From positions 62,001 through 126,000 of the forward strand of contig CANQRH010000002.1 of NCBI GenBank assembly GCA_947626225.1: DNA of 64,000 nucleotides. The letters run 5' to 3'. Both the position numbers and the translations under genes were made by a program. Positions 36,276-44,429 of the stretch are shown piece by piece; the first letter of the stretch is position 1, and each line of letters starts with the position of its first letter. The notes beneath the pieces were generated by a model. That model was not told the DNA's origin. It was given only the letters and a program-made list of their open reading frames with translations, and searched no databases. Source of the stretch: Candidatus Gastranaerophilales bacterium. Lineage in GTDB: Bacteria; Cyanobacteriota; Vampirovibrionia; Gastranaerophilales; Gastranaerophilaceae.

Positions 36276-37313
36276 ATGAACAATATTAAATACAAACTGT
36301 TTTCCGAAGAACCCGTTGATATGGGCGGTGACTGTTATATTATGGCTATTGAATCAAGCTGTGATGAAACTGCTTGTGCAATTGTAAAAAACGGCAGAGA
36401 AGTTATCGCAAATGTTGTTGCTTCTCAAATAAAGACACACGCTCAATTCGGAGGCGTAATTCCTGAAATTGCCGCACGGGAACATTTGGATTCGGTCAAT
36501 GTCGTTATAGAAGAAACTTTCAGGCAGGCAAGGGAAAATGCAAATCTTGCTCCTGAAGATATTACGGCTTTCTGTGCAACTGCAGGCCCCGGACTTGTCG
36601 GTTGTTTGCTTGTCGGACTTAATGCCGCTAAGGCACTTGCTCTTACGTATGATAAACCGTTTATCGGGGTTAATCATTTGAACGCACATCTCTGTGCCAA
36701 TTATTTGGATACCGATTTAAAACCTCCTTTTATGGCGCTTTTGGTAAGCGGAGGGCATACTCAAATTATTGATGTTAAATCCTATTCAGAGCAGACTATT
36801 CTCGGTGAAACTATTGATGATGCCGTTGGGGAAGCTTATGATAAGGTTGCCAGATTAATAGGACTTCCCTACCCCGGGGGACCTAAATTGGATAAATTGG
36901 CGCAAGAGGGTAACCCTTATGCATTTAAACTCCCCGAAGGTAAGGTTGACGGATATAATTTCAGTTTCAGCGGACTAAAGACTGCAGTACTCAGACTTGT
37001 TAAGTCTTTTGATGAAGTTCCGGTGAATGATGTCTGTGCCAGTTTTCAGGAAACCGTTTCTTCAACTTTATTTAGAAAACTTAAAAAAGCCGTTGAAGAA
37101 AAAGGTTATAAACAAGTTGTTCTTGCAGGCGGAGTCGCGGCAAATTCACAAATCAGAAAGAAAGTATTCTCGCTTGAAGATGAAGGATACAAAGTCTATG
37201 CACCCGCAATGAAATACTGTACGGATAACGCCGCAATGGTCGCTTCTTGCGCTTACTTTGATACAAATACATTTGATGATGTAAATGTTGAAGTATTTTC
37301 CCGTGTGCATTAG
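36276..37313 (+). CDS. tsaD: tRNA N6-adenosine threonylcarbamoyltransferase
   Basis: Catalytic subunit for t6A37 synthesis on ANN-decoding tRNAs. ASKHA fold: AIESSCDETACAIV, GPGLVGCLLVGLN, NHLNAHL (metal His pair), LVSGGHTQI, and DNAAMVASCAY. From ATG 36276 the protein has about 21 extra residues before the usual start of the family; an internal ATG at 36321 is possible, but the -10 box six bases before 36276 favours a leaderless start there. Confidence 0.95.
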   Translation: MNNIKYKLFSEEPVDMGGDCYIMAIESSCDETACAIVKNGREVIANVVASQIKTHAQFGGVIPEIAAREHLDSVNVVIEETFRQARENANLAPEDITAFCATAGPGLVGCLLVGLNAAKALALTYDKPFIGVNHLNAHLCANYLDTDLKPPFMALLVSGGHTQIIDVKSYSEQTILGETIDDAVGEAYDKVARLIGLPYPGGPKLDKLAQEGNPYAFKLPEGKVDGYNFSFSGLKTAVLRLVKSFDEVPVNDVCASFQETVSSTLFRKLKKAVEEKGYKQVVLAGGVAANSQIRKKVFSLEDEGYKVYAPAMKYCTDNAAMVASCAYFDTNTFDDVNVEVFSRVH

Positions 37314-37375
37314 ACTATTAACAATTGTAAATTTTACACTTTAAATTAGCAAATTTGTTTATTCAAATGTTTTTA

Positions 37376-38371
37376 TTAAAGCGGATTTACTATTAAACCT
37401 TTCTGCGGAATCGTATGCGGTTCCGCATTATTCTTACCCAGAATAAATTTCGTTATTCGTTTTTCAAGGTTTACGTTATGCAGTTGATTAATTTCCTTAA
37501 TAAAATAACATGGGCTTGTTACGTTTATTTCAATAATTTTTTCATCAATCACGTCAAGTCCGACCGTTGGAAGTCCCATTTTGTTTAATTCATGTGCAAC
37601 GGGAGTGAATTTTTCTTTTTCAGACGGCGTAAGCTCTGCTTTTACAATATTTGAATCACAATGTTCATTAAATTTAAAATCGTTGTTTGAAGGCAGTTTT
37701 TGAATACATTCATCAAGCACTTCATTCCCGAGAAAGAGCACTCTTTTATCGCCGAATTTTGCTTTCGGAATATATTTTTGAACCATAATTATTCTTTTTC
37801 CGTCCTGAGTCATTGAATTAATTATTACGGAAGTATTTTTATCGCCTTTTTTAAGTGTCATAACTCCGGAGCCGAAACAACCGTTCAGCGGTTTAAGTAC
37901 TATTTCTTCATTAATTTTCAGAAAATCCAGTATATCCGCTCTCGATGATGTTACTATATTTTCCGGCATCAAATCCAAAAACTTGCAGGTATGCATTTTT
38001 TCGTTAAAGTTTCTGATTGCCCTCGGATTGTTTAAAATTAATGTATTTTTTGTATCAACGAAATCAAATACATAGGTTGCATTAATATAATCCAAATCTA
38101 CCGGCGGATCGGGGCGGAACATTACCAGTTCAAAACTTTCTATTTCTCTTTTTATAAGTTCCTTATCATAAAATATATTATCATTTTGTTCAAAAGTTTT
38201 ATAACAATTTGTATATGCTTTTCCTCGTTTTACTCCAAGGTTGTCAATGGTTGTAATCCAAACATTGCAATTTTCTCTTAACATTTCTCTGATTAGCCAG
38301 AAATTTGTTACATGATTGTTAAATTCAAAGTATTTTAATTCAAGTCTGTCTATAACAAATAAAATATCCAT
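37376..38371 (-). CDS. gshB: Glutathione synthetase-like ATP-grasp protein
   Basis: 331 residues. N-terminal MDILFVIDRLE; MFRPDPPVDLDYINATYV; ATP-grasp segments VLKPLNGCFGSGV, QKYIPKAKFGDKRVLF and C-terminal EINVTSPC, all as in GshB. GGAGGG before ATG 38371 fixes the start; the longer frame upstream is AT-rich noise. No gshA in the window. The Gly-rich loop usually GMGGxG is CFGSG here, so a related ligation is possible. Confidence 0.85.
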   Translation of the reverse strand: MDILFVIDRLELKYFEFNNHVTNFWLIREMLRENCNVWITTIDNLGVKRGKAYTNCYKTFEQNDNIFYDKELIKREIESFELVMFRPDPPVDLDYINATYVFDFVDTKNTLILNNPRAIRNFNEKMHTCKFLDLMPENIVTSSRADILDFLKINEEIVLKPLNGCFGSGVMTLKKGDKNTSVIINSMTQDGKRIIMVQKYIPKAKFGDKRVLFLGNEVLDECIQKLPSNNDFKFNEHCDSNIVKAELTPSEKEKFTPVAHELNKMGLPTVGLDVIDEKIIEINVTSPCYFIKEINQLHNVNLEKRITKFILGKNNAEPHTIPQKGLIVNPL

Positions 38372-38548
38372 ATACCCTCCAAATTCAATCATACTCAATG
38401 AATAAAATAGTTCAATAAGTAAACGGAATAAATTCAACTTAATATTTCTTAATATTTTAACAAAAAATAGCAATAAATTTTTTGCTTGAGTGTTATTATA
38501 AATATAATAATCTAGTGTGTAATTTATTAAAAAGGAAAGGTAGAATTT

Positions 38549-39352
38549 ATGTCAGTTAATGCAATCAATCCTGCAGATCAGCAGAAAAAATCCTCCCCGC
38601 TTGCACCCGCGATTGGTCTTGGTGTTGTTGGCGGAGCAACAGGCTATTTAGCCGGCGGTAAAAGACCGACACTTGAAAAAGTTCTAGAAATGGAACCCGA
38701 TACTTTTGAAAAAGCCGTTAAAGACGTTGATGACGAATTAAAAGCTGAAGCTAATAAAATCGGCGGCAAAATCAAAGACATTAATGAAAAGGTAAAAGTT
38801 GATTCAAAACTTCAAAGCGACTTTGATGCAAAAGTTGCGGCTCAAAAGCTTGAAAAAGACGCTGAAGAACTTAAAAATTTAGCTGAAGCTAATAAGAATT
38901 ATGAGAAAAAACTTTTAGAAACAGCTAATGATGCTCAAAAAGAAGCTAAAAAACCCGTATTCAAAAAATTAGATGATTTAAAGGCCAGCAAAGCAGAATA
39001 TGACAAAGCTGTCGAAGCATTGAAAGATGCGGATGAAACTACAGCTTTGAAAGAAGCTAAGAGTGCCGTTACTGCCGCTAAAGAAAAAGCATTAAGAGCT
39101 TCGGAAGACAAAAAAGTCGTTGACTTCCTTAAAAAATATGATGAAGCAGTAGAAAAAGTTAAAGGCAAAAAAACTGAAAAAATTTCTAAATTAGTTAAAG
39201 ATGAAAAACTTATGACTGCTTTTGATAAAATCAAGAAAATATTCCCGAAAGAAGGGAAATGGAAAGCAGCCGGTATTTGGGCAGGATGTGCCGCAGCAGC
39301 AGGCTTAATTATCGGTTTATTAACCAATGGCGTTAATAAAAAAGAAGCATAA
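38549..39352 (+). CDS. Ala/Lys-rich coiled-coil protein with two hydrophobic ends
   Basis: 267 residues. Short Gly-rich hydrophobic segment near the N-terminus (about 19-36, AIGLGVVGGATGYLAGG), a long charged Ala/Lys/Glu helix/coiled coil (about 45-235), and a C-terminal hydrophobic segment (about 241-261, AGIWAGCAAAAGLIIGLL). Not recognised; composition is like other lineage-specific proteins here. AAAGGAAAGG before the ATG suggests high expression; own terminator. Confidence 0.72.
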   Translation: MSVNAINPADQQKKSSPLAPAIGLGVVGGATGYLAGGKRPTLEKVLEMEPDTFEKAVKDVDDELKAEANKIGGKIKDINEKVKVDSKLQSDFDAKVAAQKLEKDAEELKNLAEANKNYEKKLLETANDAQKEAKKPVFKKLDDLKASKAEYDKAVEALKDADETTALKEAKSAVTAAKEKALRASEDKKVVDFLKKYDEAVEKVKGKKTEKISKLVKDEKLMTAFDKIKKIFPKEGKWKAAGIWAGCAAAAGLIIGLLTNGVNKKEA

Positions 39353-39372
39353 GCGCATAAATTCATTATAAA

Positions 39373-39401
39373 AAAAGACCGGTTTTAAAGACCGGTCTTT
39401 T
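39373..39401 (+). terminator. Terminator after the coiled-coil gene
   Basis: AAAGACCGGT / TTTAAAG / ACCGGTCTTT: a 10-bp perfect stem with flanking T-run; can also serve the convergent UPF0173 gene. Confidence 0.9.
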
Positions 39402-39416
39402 AATTTATCTGTTTTT

Positions 39417-40076
39417 TTAAACTTTATCTGGATCAAGAACCATACAGGTTGAGTTATTTAATTGAAGCAGAGCCCCGAATTTTTGTAAATCAGCCTGAAT
39501 TTCAGGGAATGTGTTATAATGCATCGGTATAACCGTTTGAGCTCCTATCCAGTTTGCCGCTACTGCGGCATGTTCTGCATCCATTGTATAATTTCCGCCT
39601 ATCGGAAGCATTGCAATATTTGGTCTGTAAAGCTCTTTAATAGTTTTCATTTCATTTGTTAATGCAGTATCTCCCGCATGATAAATTCTGACATTTTCGG
39701 CATCAATGATTATACCTGCTGCTTCACCCGCATATCTTCCGTCGGGAAGCGAGCTTGTGTGGAATGCGGGAACAAATACAACTCTGCCCCAATCATATTT
39801 AATCCAGCCGCCGAAATTTACGCTTCTTACTTTACAGCCTTGCTCACGGCAGTAATTTGCAAGTTCAACAACGGCAGTGATTGTTGCATCTTTTTCTTTT
39901 GCAATCTCTATTGCTTCCCCGAGATGGTCTCCGTGTGCATGAGTTACAAAAATATCGGTAATATTTGATTCATGCCAGTTATATTTTTTGTTGTTTGAAA
40001 CGTAAGGATCAATCAATATTGAATTGTTTTCCATTTTAATTTCAAATGCACTGTGTCCGATGTACTTTAAATCCAT
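39417..40076 (-). CDS. UPF0173 metal-dependent hydrolase
   Basis: 219 residues of metallo-beta-lactamase fold, similar to UlaG. MDLKYIGHSAFEIK, VTHAHGDHLG (HxHxDH), YHAGDTALTNEM and VIPMHYNTF. Substrate unknown. GGAG before ATG 40076; the extra ten codons upstream in frame are not used. Divergent from ribD across 37 bases. Confidence 0.9.
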   Translation of the reverse strand: MDLKYIGHSAFEIKMENNSILIDPYVSNNKKYNWHESNITDIFVTHAHGDHLGEAIEIAKEKDATITAVVELANYCREQGCKVRSVNFGGWIKYDWGRVVFVPAFHTSSLPDGRYAGEAAGIIIDAENVRIYHAGDTALTNEMKTIKELYRPNIAMLPIGGNYTMDAEHAAVAANWIGAQTVIPMHYNTFPEIQADLQKFGALLQLNNSTCMVLDPDKV

Positions 40077-40101
40077 AATTTTTCTCCTTTTCTTTTTATT
40101 A

Positions 40102-40107
40102 TACAAT
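40102..40107 (+). promoter_or_regulatory. -10 box giving a leaderless ribD mRNA
   Basis: TACAAT lies six bases before ATG 40114, overlapping a minus-strand TATAAT (40098-40103) that fits the divergent UPF0173 gene. No Shine-Dalgarno before ribD. Confidence 0.55.
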
Positions 40108-40113
40108 ATAAAT

Positions 40114-41151
40114 ATGAAAAAGTATATGCAAATGTGTATTGAGCTTGCAAAAAAAGGAAAGCCTTCTCCAAATCCTTATGTGGGATGTATTGTACTTGAC
40201 AAGTTCGGTAATGTTATCTCTGAGGGGTATCATAAAAAATGCGGAGAAAATCACGCAGAGCGCGATGCGCTGTTAAAGTTAAAAAACGGCGAAGAAGAAG
40301 GCGGAACTCTTATCGTTAATCTTGAACCCTGCTCACATTACGGCAAAACACCTCCTTGCACGGATTTGATTATTGAACGTAAAATTAAACGTGTTGTAAT
40401 CGGTATGCGTGATGTAAATTTAAAGGTTAACGGCGTAGAAGTTTTACGCGATGCGGGTATAGAGGTTATTGAAGGCGTATTAAAAGATGAATGCGAACGC
40501 TTAAACGAAGTTTTTATTAAAAATATGAAAGATAAAAAAACATTTATTGCCCTAAAATCCGCATCCACTCTTGACGGTAAAATTGCAACTGCAGGCGGTT
40601 CTTCAAAATGGATAACATCTGAAAATGCCAGAAACCATGTCAAAAAACTGCGAAGTTTGTATGATGCGATTATGACTTCTTCCGCTACCGTAATCGCAGA
40701 TAATCCTTCAATGGATCATGATATAAAAATTATTCTTGATAGAAATTTAAGGTCAGATATTAATTCAAAAATTTACCAATCAGGTAAGATTTTTGTATTT
40801 CATGATGAAAAACTTTCTGCCGAAAATAATAATATTGAATATATAAAAACACCCGTCCAAGACGGCAAATTGGATTTGGATTTTATTTTTGCAAAACTGT
40901 TTGAACTCGGCATAATGAGTGTGTTTGTCGAAAGCGGGGGAAAGTTAAGCGGGGAAGTTTTAAAATATGCCGATAAAATTTATCAGTTTATTGCTCCGAA
41001 AATTACGGGCGACAATTCTTCAAAATCTTCTTATGATTTCAGAAAAATCACTGATATAAATGAAAGTATTGAACTTGAAATATCTTCTGCAGAGCTATTC
41101 CCGCCCGATATTCTATTGACCTGTTATCCTATTTCAAAATCAATCAAATAA
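40114..41151 (+). CDS. ribD: Bifunctional riboflavin deaminase/reductase
   Basis: Deaminates then reduces the pyrimidine intermediate of riboflavin synthesis. Deaminase domain with zinc motif NHAERDALL and PCSHYGKTPPC; reductase domain beginning LKSASTLDGKIA and ending near residue 345, slightly short. Start MKKYMQMCIELAKKG at 40114 matches the family; upstream codons in the same frame are hydrophobic noise. Other rib genes are not in the window. Confidence 0.94.
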   Translation: MKKYMQMCIELAKKGKPSPNPYVGCIVLDKFGNVISEGYHKKCGENHAERDALLKLKNGEEEGGTLIVNLEPCSHYGKTPPCTDLIIERKIKRVVIGMRDVNLKVNGVEVLRDAGIEVIEGVLKDECERLNEVFIKNMKDKKTFIALKSASTLDGKIATAGGSSKWITSENARNHVKKLRSLYDAIMTSSATVIADNPSMDHDIKIILDRNLRSDINSKIYQSGKIFVFHDEKLSAENNNIEYIKTPVQDGKLDLDFIFAKLFELGIMSVFVESGGKLSGEVLKYADKIYQFIAPKITGDNSSKSSYDFRKITDINESIELEISSAELFPPDILLTCYPISKSIK

Positions 41152-41153
41152 TA

Positions 41154-41159
41154 TATAAT
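41154..41159 (+). promoter_or_regulatory. -10 box giving a leaderless MEMO-AMMECR1 mRNA
   Basis: TATAAT ends six bases before ATG 41166; it overlaps the end of ribD. No Shine-Dalgarno. Confidence 0.55.
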
Positions 41160-41165
41160 TGCTTT

Positions 41166-42464
41166 ATGAAAGCTTCTTTTTATCCGTCTGACGCACAGGA
41201 ATTGAAATCTTTGATTCAAAGTTTTCGGCTTGATGAACCGAAATATTTCTCCAAAGCGGTTATTGTACCTCACGCAGGATACATTTATTCCGGAAAGCTT
41301 TGTGCCAAAGGAATTAACAGTCTCAGGCGCGATGCAAAAAACGTTTTTATTTTTGCTCCCGCACACTTTGAAAGGTTTTTTGGCTGTATTACAACGACGG
41401 CAAAATCTTTGGAAACTCCTTTAGGTAAAATAGACGTCAATTTTGACTTGTCAAAAGAAATTTCAAAACTTTGCGAGTGTAATACGAATAATTATGTTTT
41501 TCAAAATGAGCATTCAGTTGATGTTATATTACCTCTTATAAAATATTTTCTGCCGGATGCGCAAGTTGTACCCGTAATTTACGGATGTGAAAATTTTAAA
41601 AATCCGGTGAAAATAATAGAACATTTTTTTGACAGTGATGAAAATGTTTTTGTAATTTCAAGTGATTTAAGCCATTTTTATCCGGAAAGAGAAGCGTCTA
41701 AAATTGATTCATATACAGCAAAAATGATAGAAGAAAACGATATTTCAAACTTTGAAATAGAACAGGCGTGCGGTGCCGTTGGTATATGTGCTTTGTGTGA
41801 GTTTGCAAAATTGCATAATTATTCTTTAATCCGAATCGGTATGACGAATTCATCAGCCGTAACAGGCGACAGCTCAAGAGTTGTGGGCTACGGTTCCTGG
41901 TTTCTTTACCAAGGTGCAAAAAACGATTTTATAAAAAAATATTTTTCCGATTTTACAAGAAAAATTGTCAAAGAAGCTATTAAAGCGAATTTTCAAACTT
42001 ACAATATAACCGAATATGACTGCGTTTTTGAACAAAACGGCGCATCATTCGTAACAATTGAATCAGACGGGATATTACGGGGCTGTATCGGCTCTATTCA
42101 TGCACAAAGACCGCTTATCAAAGATTTGACGGATAATGCTTATTCTGCCGCTTACGGCGACAATCGTTTCCCGCCTCTTAGCGAAAATGAACTTGAAAAA
42201 ATTGATATAAAAATTTCGCTGCTTTCTAAACCGGTCAGAATAAAATTTAACTCGGAGGCTGAGTTGGCAGATTCGCTTGTTCCGTATACCGACGGTTTAA
42301 TTATTCGTGACGGAAATTATAAAGGCGTATTTTTGCCGGAAGTTTGGCGTATGATTCCGAAAAAAAGAAAATTTCTCGAGGAACTAAAACAAAAAGCGGG
42401 ACTTCCGAAAGATTACTTTTCCGAAACCTTTGAAGCCTTTAAATTTGTTACAACGAATATATAA
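41166..42464 (+). CDS. AmmeMemoRadiSam system proteins B and A, fused
   Basis: 432 residues. N-terminal MEMO1 domain (about 1-260; FYPSDAQELKSLI, VPHAGYIYSG, SSDLSHFYP, TGDSSRVVGYGS) joined to a C-terminal AMMECR1 domain (about 265-432; LRGCIGSI, DNRFPPLSENEL). In the known AmmeMemoRadiSam trio a radical SAM enzyme is the third member; none is encoded nearby. Function uncertain. Ends two bases before the convergent dnaX. Confidence 0.93.
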   Translation: MKASFYPSDAQELKSLIQSFRLDEPKYFSKAVIVPHAGYIYSGKLCAKGINSLRRDAKNVFIFAPAHFERFFGCITTTAKSLETPLGKIDVNFDLSKEISKLCECNTNNYVFQNEHSVDVILPLIKYFLPDAQVVPVIYGCENFKNPVKIIEHFFDSDENVFVISSDLSHFYPEREASKIDSYTAKMIEENDISNFEIEQACGAVGICALCEFAKLHNYSLIRIGMTNSSAVTGDSSRVVGYGSWFLYQGAKNDFIKKYFSDFTRKIVKEAIKANFQTYNITEYDCVFEQNGASFVTIESDGILRGCIGSIHAQRPLIKDLTDNAYSAAYGDNRFPPLSENELEKIDIKISLLSKPVRIKFNSEAELADSLVPYTDGLIIRDGNYKGVFLPEVWRMIPKKRKFLEELKQKAGLPKDYFSETFEAFKFVTTNI

Positions 42465-42466
42465 AA

Positions 42467-44287
42467 TTATTCGATTACTTTGCCGTCAAAGACATCGACA
42501 ATCATTTTAACGTTATCCGAATAGACGGTTTCTTCTTTTTTATTATACTGAACTTCTTTGTCTTGAGTTTCTTCCTCAATTATTTCTTCTTCCTCGATAT
42601 CCTCATCCGGATTTTCCTGCGGAATAACAGGAGACGGTTTCGGTACAGGTGCTGCCGGGGCCGGTTTTACTTCAACATCATCTTTTTGAGGCAGTCTTAT
42701 TATAACATTTGAATCCGTCTGAGAAAAAAGTGCATTTACCGCATCAACTACAGCCTGTTTCTTTGTTCCCGTTTGAAGCTGATTCAGAAATATTTCGTTT
42801 TTAAGTGTCAGAACCGTTTCTTCGGAAGTGATTTTAACGGGATTTGCCCACTGTTTTAATAAAGCTCGCGTAGGTGCGCTCGTAACATTGTTCAATAAAT
42901 TAGCCCACAAAACCGAAATATCTGGTTGATTTGCCGGTTTGGATTTAGGCATGGGAGAAAATTCTCCGTCATCAGAAAGCGCTGCAGGCTTTTCGGGTTC
43001 TTTTTCCGGTGCCTTTTCAGCAGATGTTTCAACTGTTTTTTCAACATTTTTTTCGGGAATTCTTTCAATAGGCTTGGGCTGTATTATTTCCGGTCTTGTG
43101 ACGGGTGCTTTGTAAACCGGTTTGGCAGGTTCAAAGTTTCCGCCTTCAAGTTTTGAAATTCTTTCCTGAAGCTCGGCAAGCTTTGTATTCCCGCTCAAAT
43201 TAGCAAGGTCAATTATTGCAACTTCAAGCCATAAGCGCGGATTTGTTGTAAGTTTAATCTCTTTTATATAATCCGCACATTTGTCAATCAGAGCAACTAT
43301 TTGATGAGTCTCAATATTTTGTGCCTGTGAGGCAAGTTTATCAATTTGAACAGAGCTAGTCTGTGTCAAATCCAAAGAAGTTTCTTTATCGCAATTTTTG
43401 ACTATAAGAAGGTTTTTCAAATAATCCGTCAAATTGTTCAGTATCTGTACGGGTTCATTTCCCGAATTATAAACTGTTTCAATTATCTCAAGCGCTTCGT
43501 TCGGGTTTGATGCAAGAATTTTATCCGTCAGAGAGGAAAGTATATCAAAAGAAAGCCTTCCCAGAAGATTGTTAATATCCTCGGTCGTAATTGCTTTATC
43601 TGTTCCGAGAACGCTTAATTGATCTAAAAGAGCTATACTGTCACGCATCCCGCCGGCTGAATTTTTGGCAATCGTATTTAAAGCATCATCGGTTATATTT
43701 ATCTTTTCCTTGTCTGATATGAATTTAAGATGCTTTACGATATCATCTGTTGAAATTCTTTTGAAATCAAATCTCTGGCATCTGCTTTTAATGGTATCCA
43801 ACACTTTGTGAACTTCGGTTGTTGCAAGTATAAAGATTACATTTTCCGGCGGTTCTTCAAGAGTCTTTAAAAGAGCATTAAATGCCGTAGTCGAGAGCAT
43901 GTGAACTTCATCGATAATGTAAATTTTATATCTGCTGTTAACGGGTGCATACATTACTTTTTCAAGTATATTTTGAGCATCTTCAACTTTTCTGTTGCTT
44001 GCGGCATCGATTTCAATAACGTCCATAGGTGTTGAATTTGTAATATCAATACAGTTTTCACAAACTCCGCAGGGGGTAATTGTCGGACCTTCTTTGCAGT
44101 TTAATGATTTCGCAAAAATTCTTGCGGTAGAGGTTTTTCCCGTACCGCGCGGACCGGTAAACAAATATGCATGCGAAATTTTATTAAGCTCAATTGCGTT
44201 TGCAAGTGCTTTTTTAATATGCTCCTGTCCTACAATTTCCTCAAGCTTTTGCGGACGATATTTTCTGTATAGAGGTACATAACTCAT
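42467..44287 (-). CDS. dnaX: DNA polymerase III subunits gamma/tau
   Basis: Clamp-loader ATPase, 606 residues. Walker A GPRGTGKTS, zinc motif around CGVCENC, DEVHMLS, SRC(Q)RFDF sensor and the clamp-loader lid; C-terminal half (about 370-606) has a Pro/Glu/Lys-rich linker and a tau-type domain. Apparently leaderless; divergent from pnp. Confidence 0.95.
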   Translation of the reverse strand: MSYVPLYRKYRPQKLEEIVGQEHIKKALANAIELNKISHAYLFTGPRGTGKTSTARIFAKSLNCKEGPTITPCGVCENCIDITNSTPMDVIEIDAASNRKVEDAQNILEKVMYAPVNSRYKIYIIDEVHMLSTTAFNALLKTLEEPPENVIFILATTEVHKVLDTIKSRCQRFDFKRISTDDIVKHLKFISDKEKINITDDALNTIAKNSAGGMRDSIALLDQLSVLGTDKAITTEDINNLLGRLSFDILSSLTDKILASNPNEALEIIETVYNSGNEPVQILNNLTDYLKNLLIVKNCDKETSLDLTQTSSVQIDKLASQAQNIETHQIVALIDKCADYIKEIKLTTNPRLWLEVAIIDLANLSGNTKLAELQERISKLEGGNFEPAKPVYKAPVTRPEIIQPKPIERIPEKNVEKTVETSAEKAPEKEPEKPAALSDDGEFSPMPKSKPANQPDISVLWANLLNNVTSAPTRALLKQWANPVKITSEETVLTLKNEIFLNQLQTGTKKQAVVDAVNALFSQTDSNVIIRLPQKDDVEVKPAPAAPVPKPSPVIPQENPDEDIEEEEIIEEETQDKEVQYNKKEETVYSDNVKMIVDVFDGKVIE

Positions 44288-44293
44288 AGCAAA

Positions 44294-44299
44294 ATTATA
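44294..44299 (-). promoter_or_regulatory. -10 box giving a leaderless dnaX mRNA
   Basis: TATAAT on the minus strand lies six bases before the ATG; TTTACT 16 bases further up is a fair -35. Confidence 0.6.
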
Positions 44300-44337
44300 C
44301 CATAAAATTATTCTTAGTAAATTTTTCTTGTTTGATG

Positions 44338-44429
44338 TATAATTTTAACGAACATAAGAAGTGTATAGTAAATTGCGCCGGAGAGCGCACGTTTGAAGAA
44401 AGTTCGCTTCAAACAGGAAAGGAAACAGT
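44338..44429 (+). promoter_or_regulatory. pnp promoter and two-hairpin leader
   Basis: TATAAT at 44338-44343, then hairpin 1 TGCGC/GCGCA (44374-44389) and hairpin 2 GTTTGAAG/CTTCAAAC (44391-44414, 8-bp stem), then GGAAAGGAAAC before the ATG. In E. coli, a leader hairpin cut by RNase III mediates PNPase autoregulation; a similar role is inferred. Confidence 0.65.

Noticed and set aside
42530-42550. A-run near the 3' end of dnaX as a programmed frameshift site
   Set aside because: It lies about 20 codons before the stop, after the tau-type region, so a shift there would not create the short gamma product.
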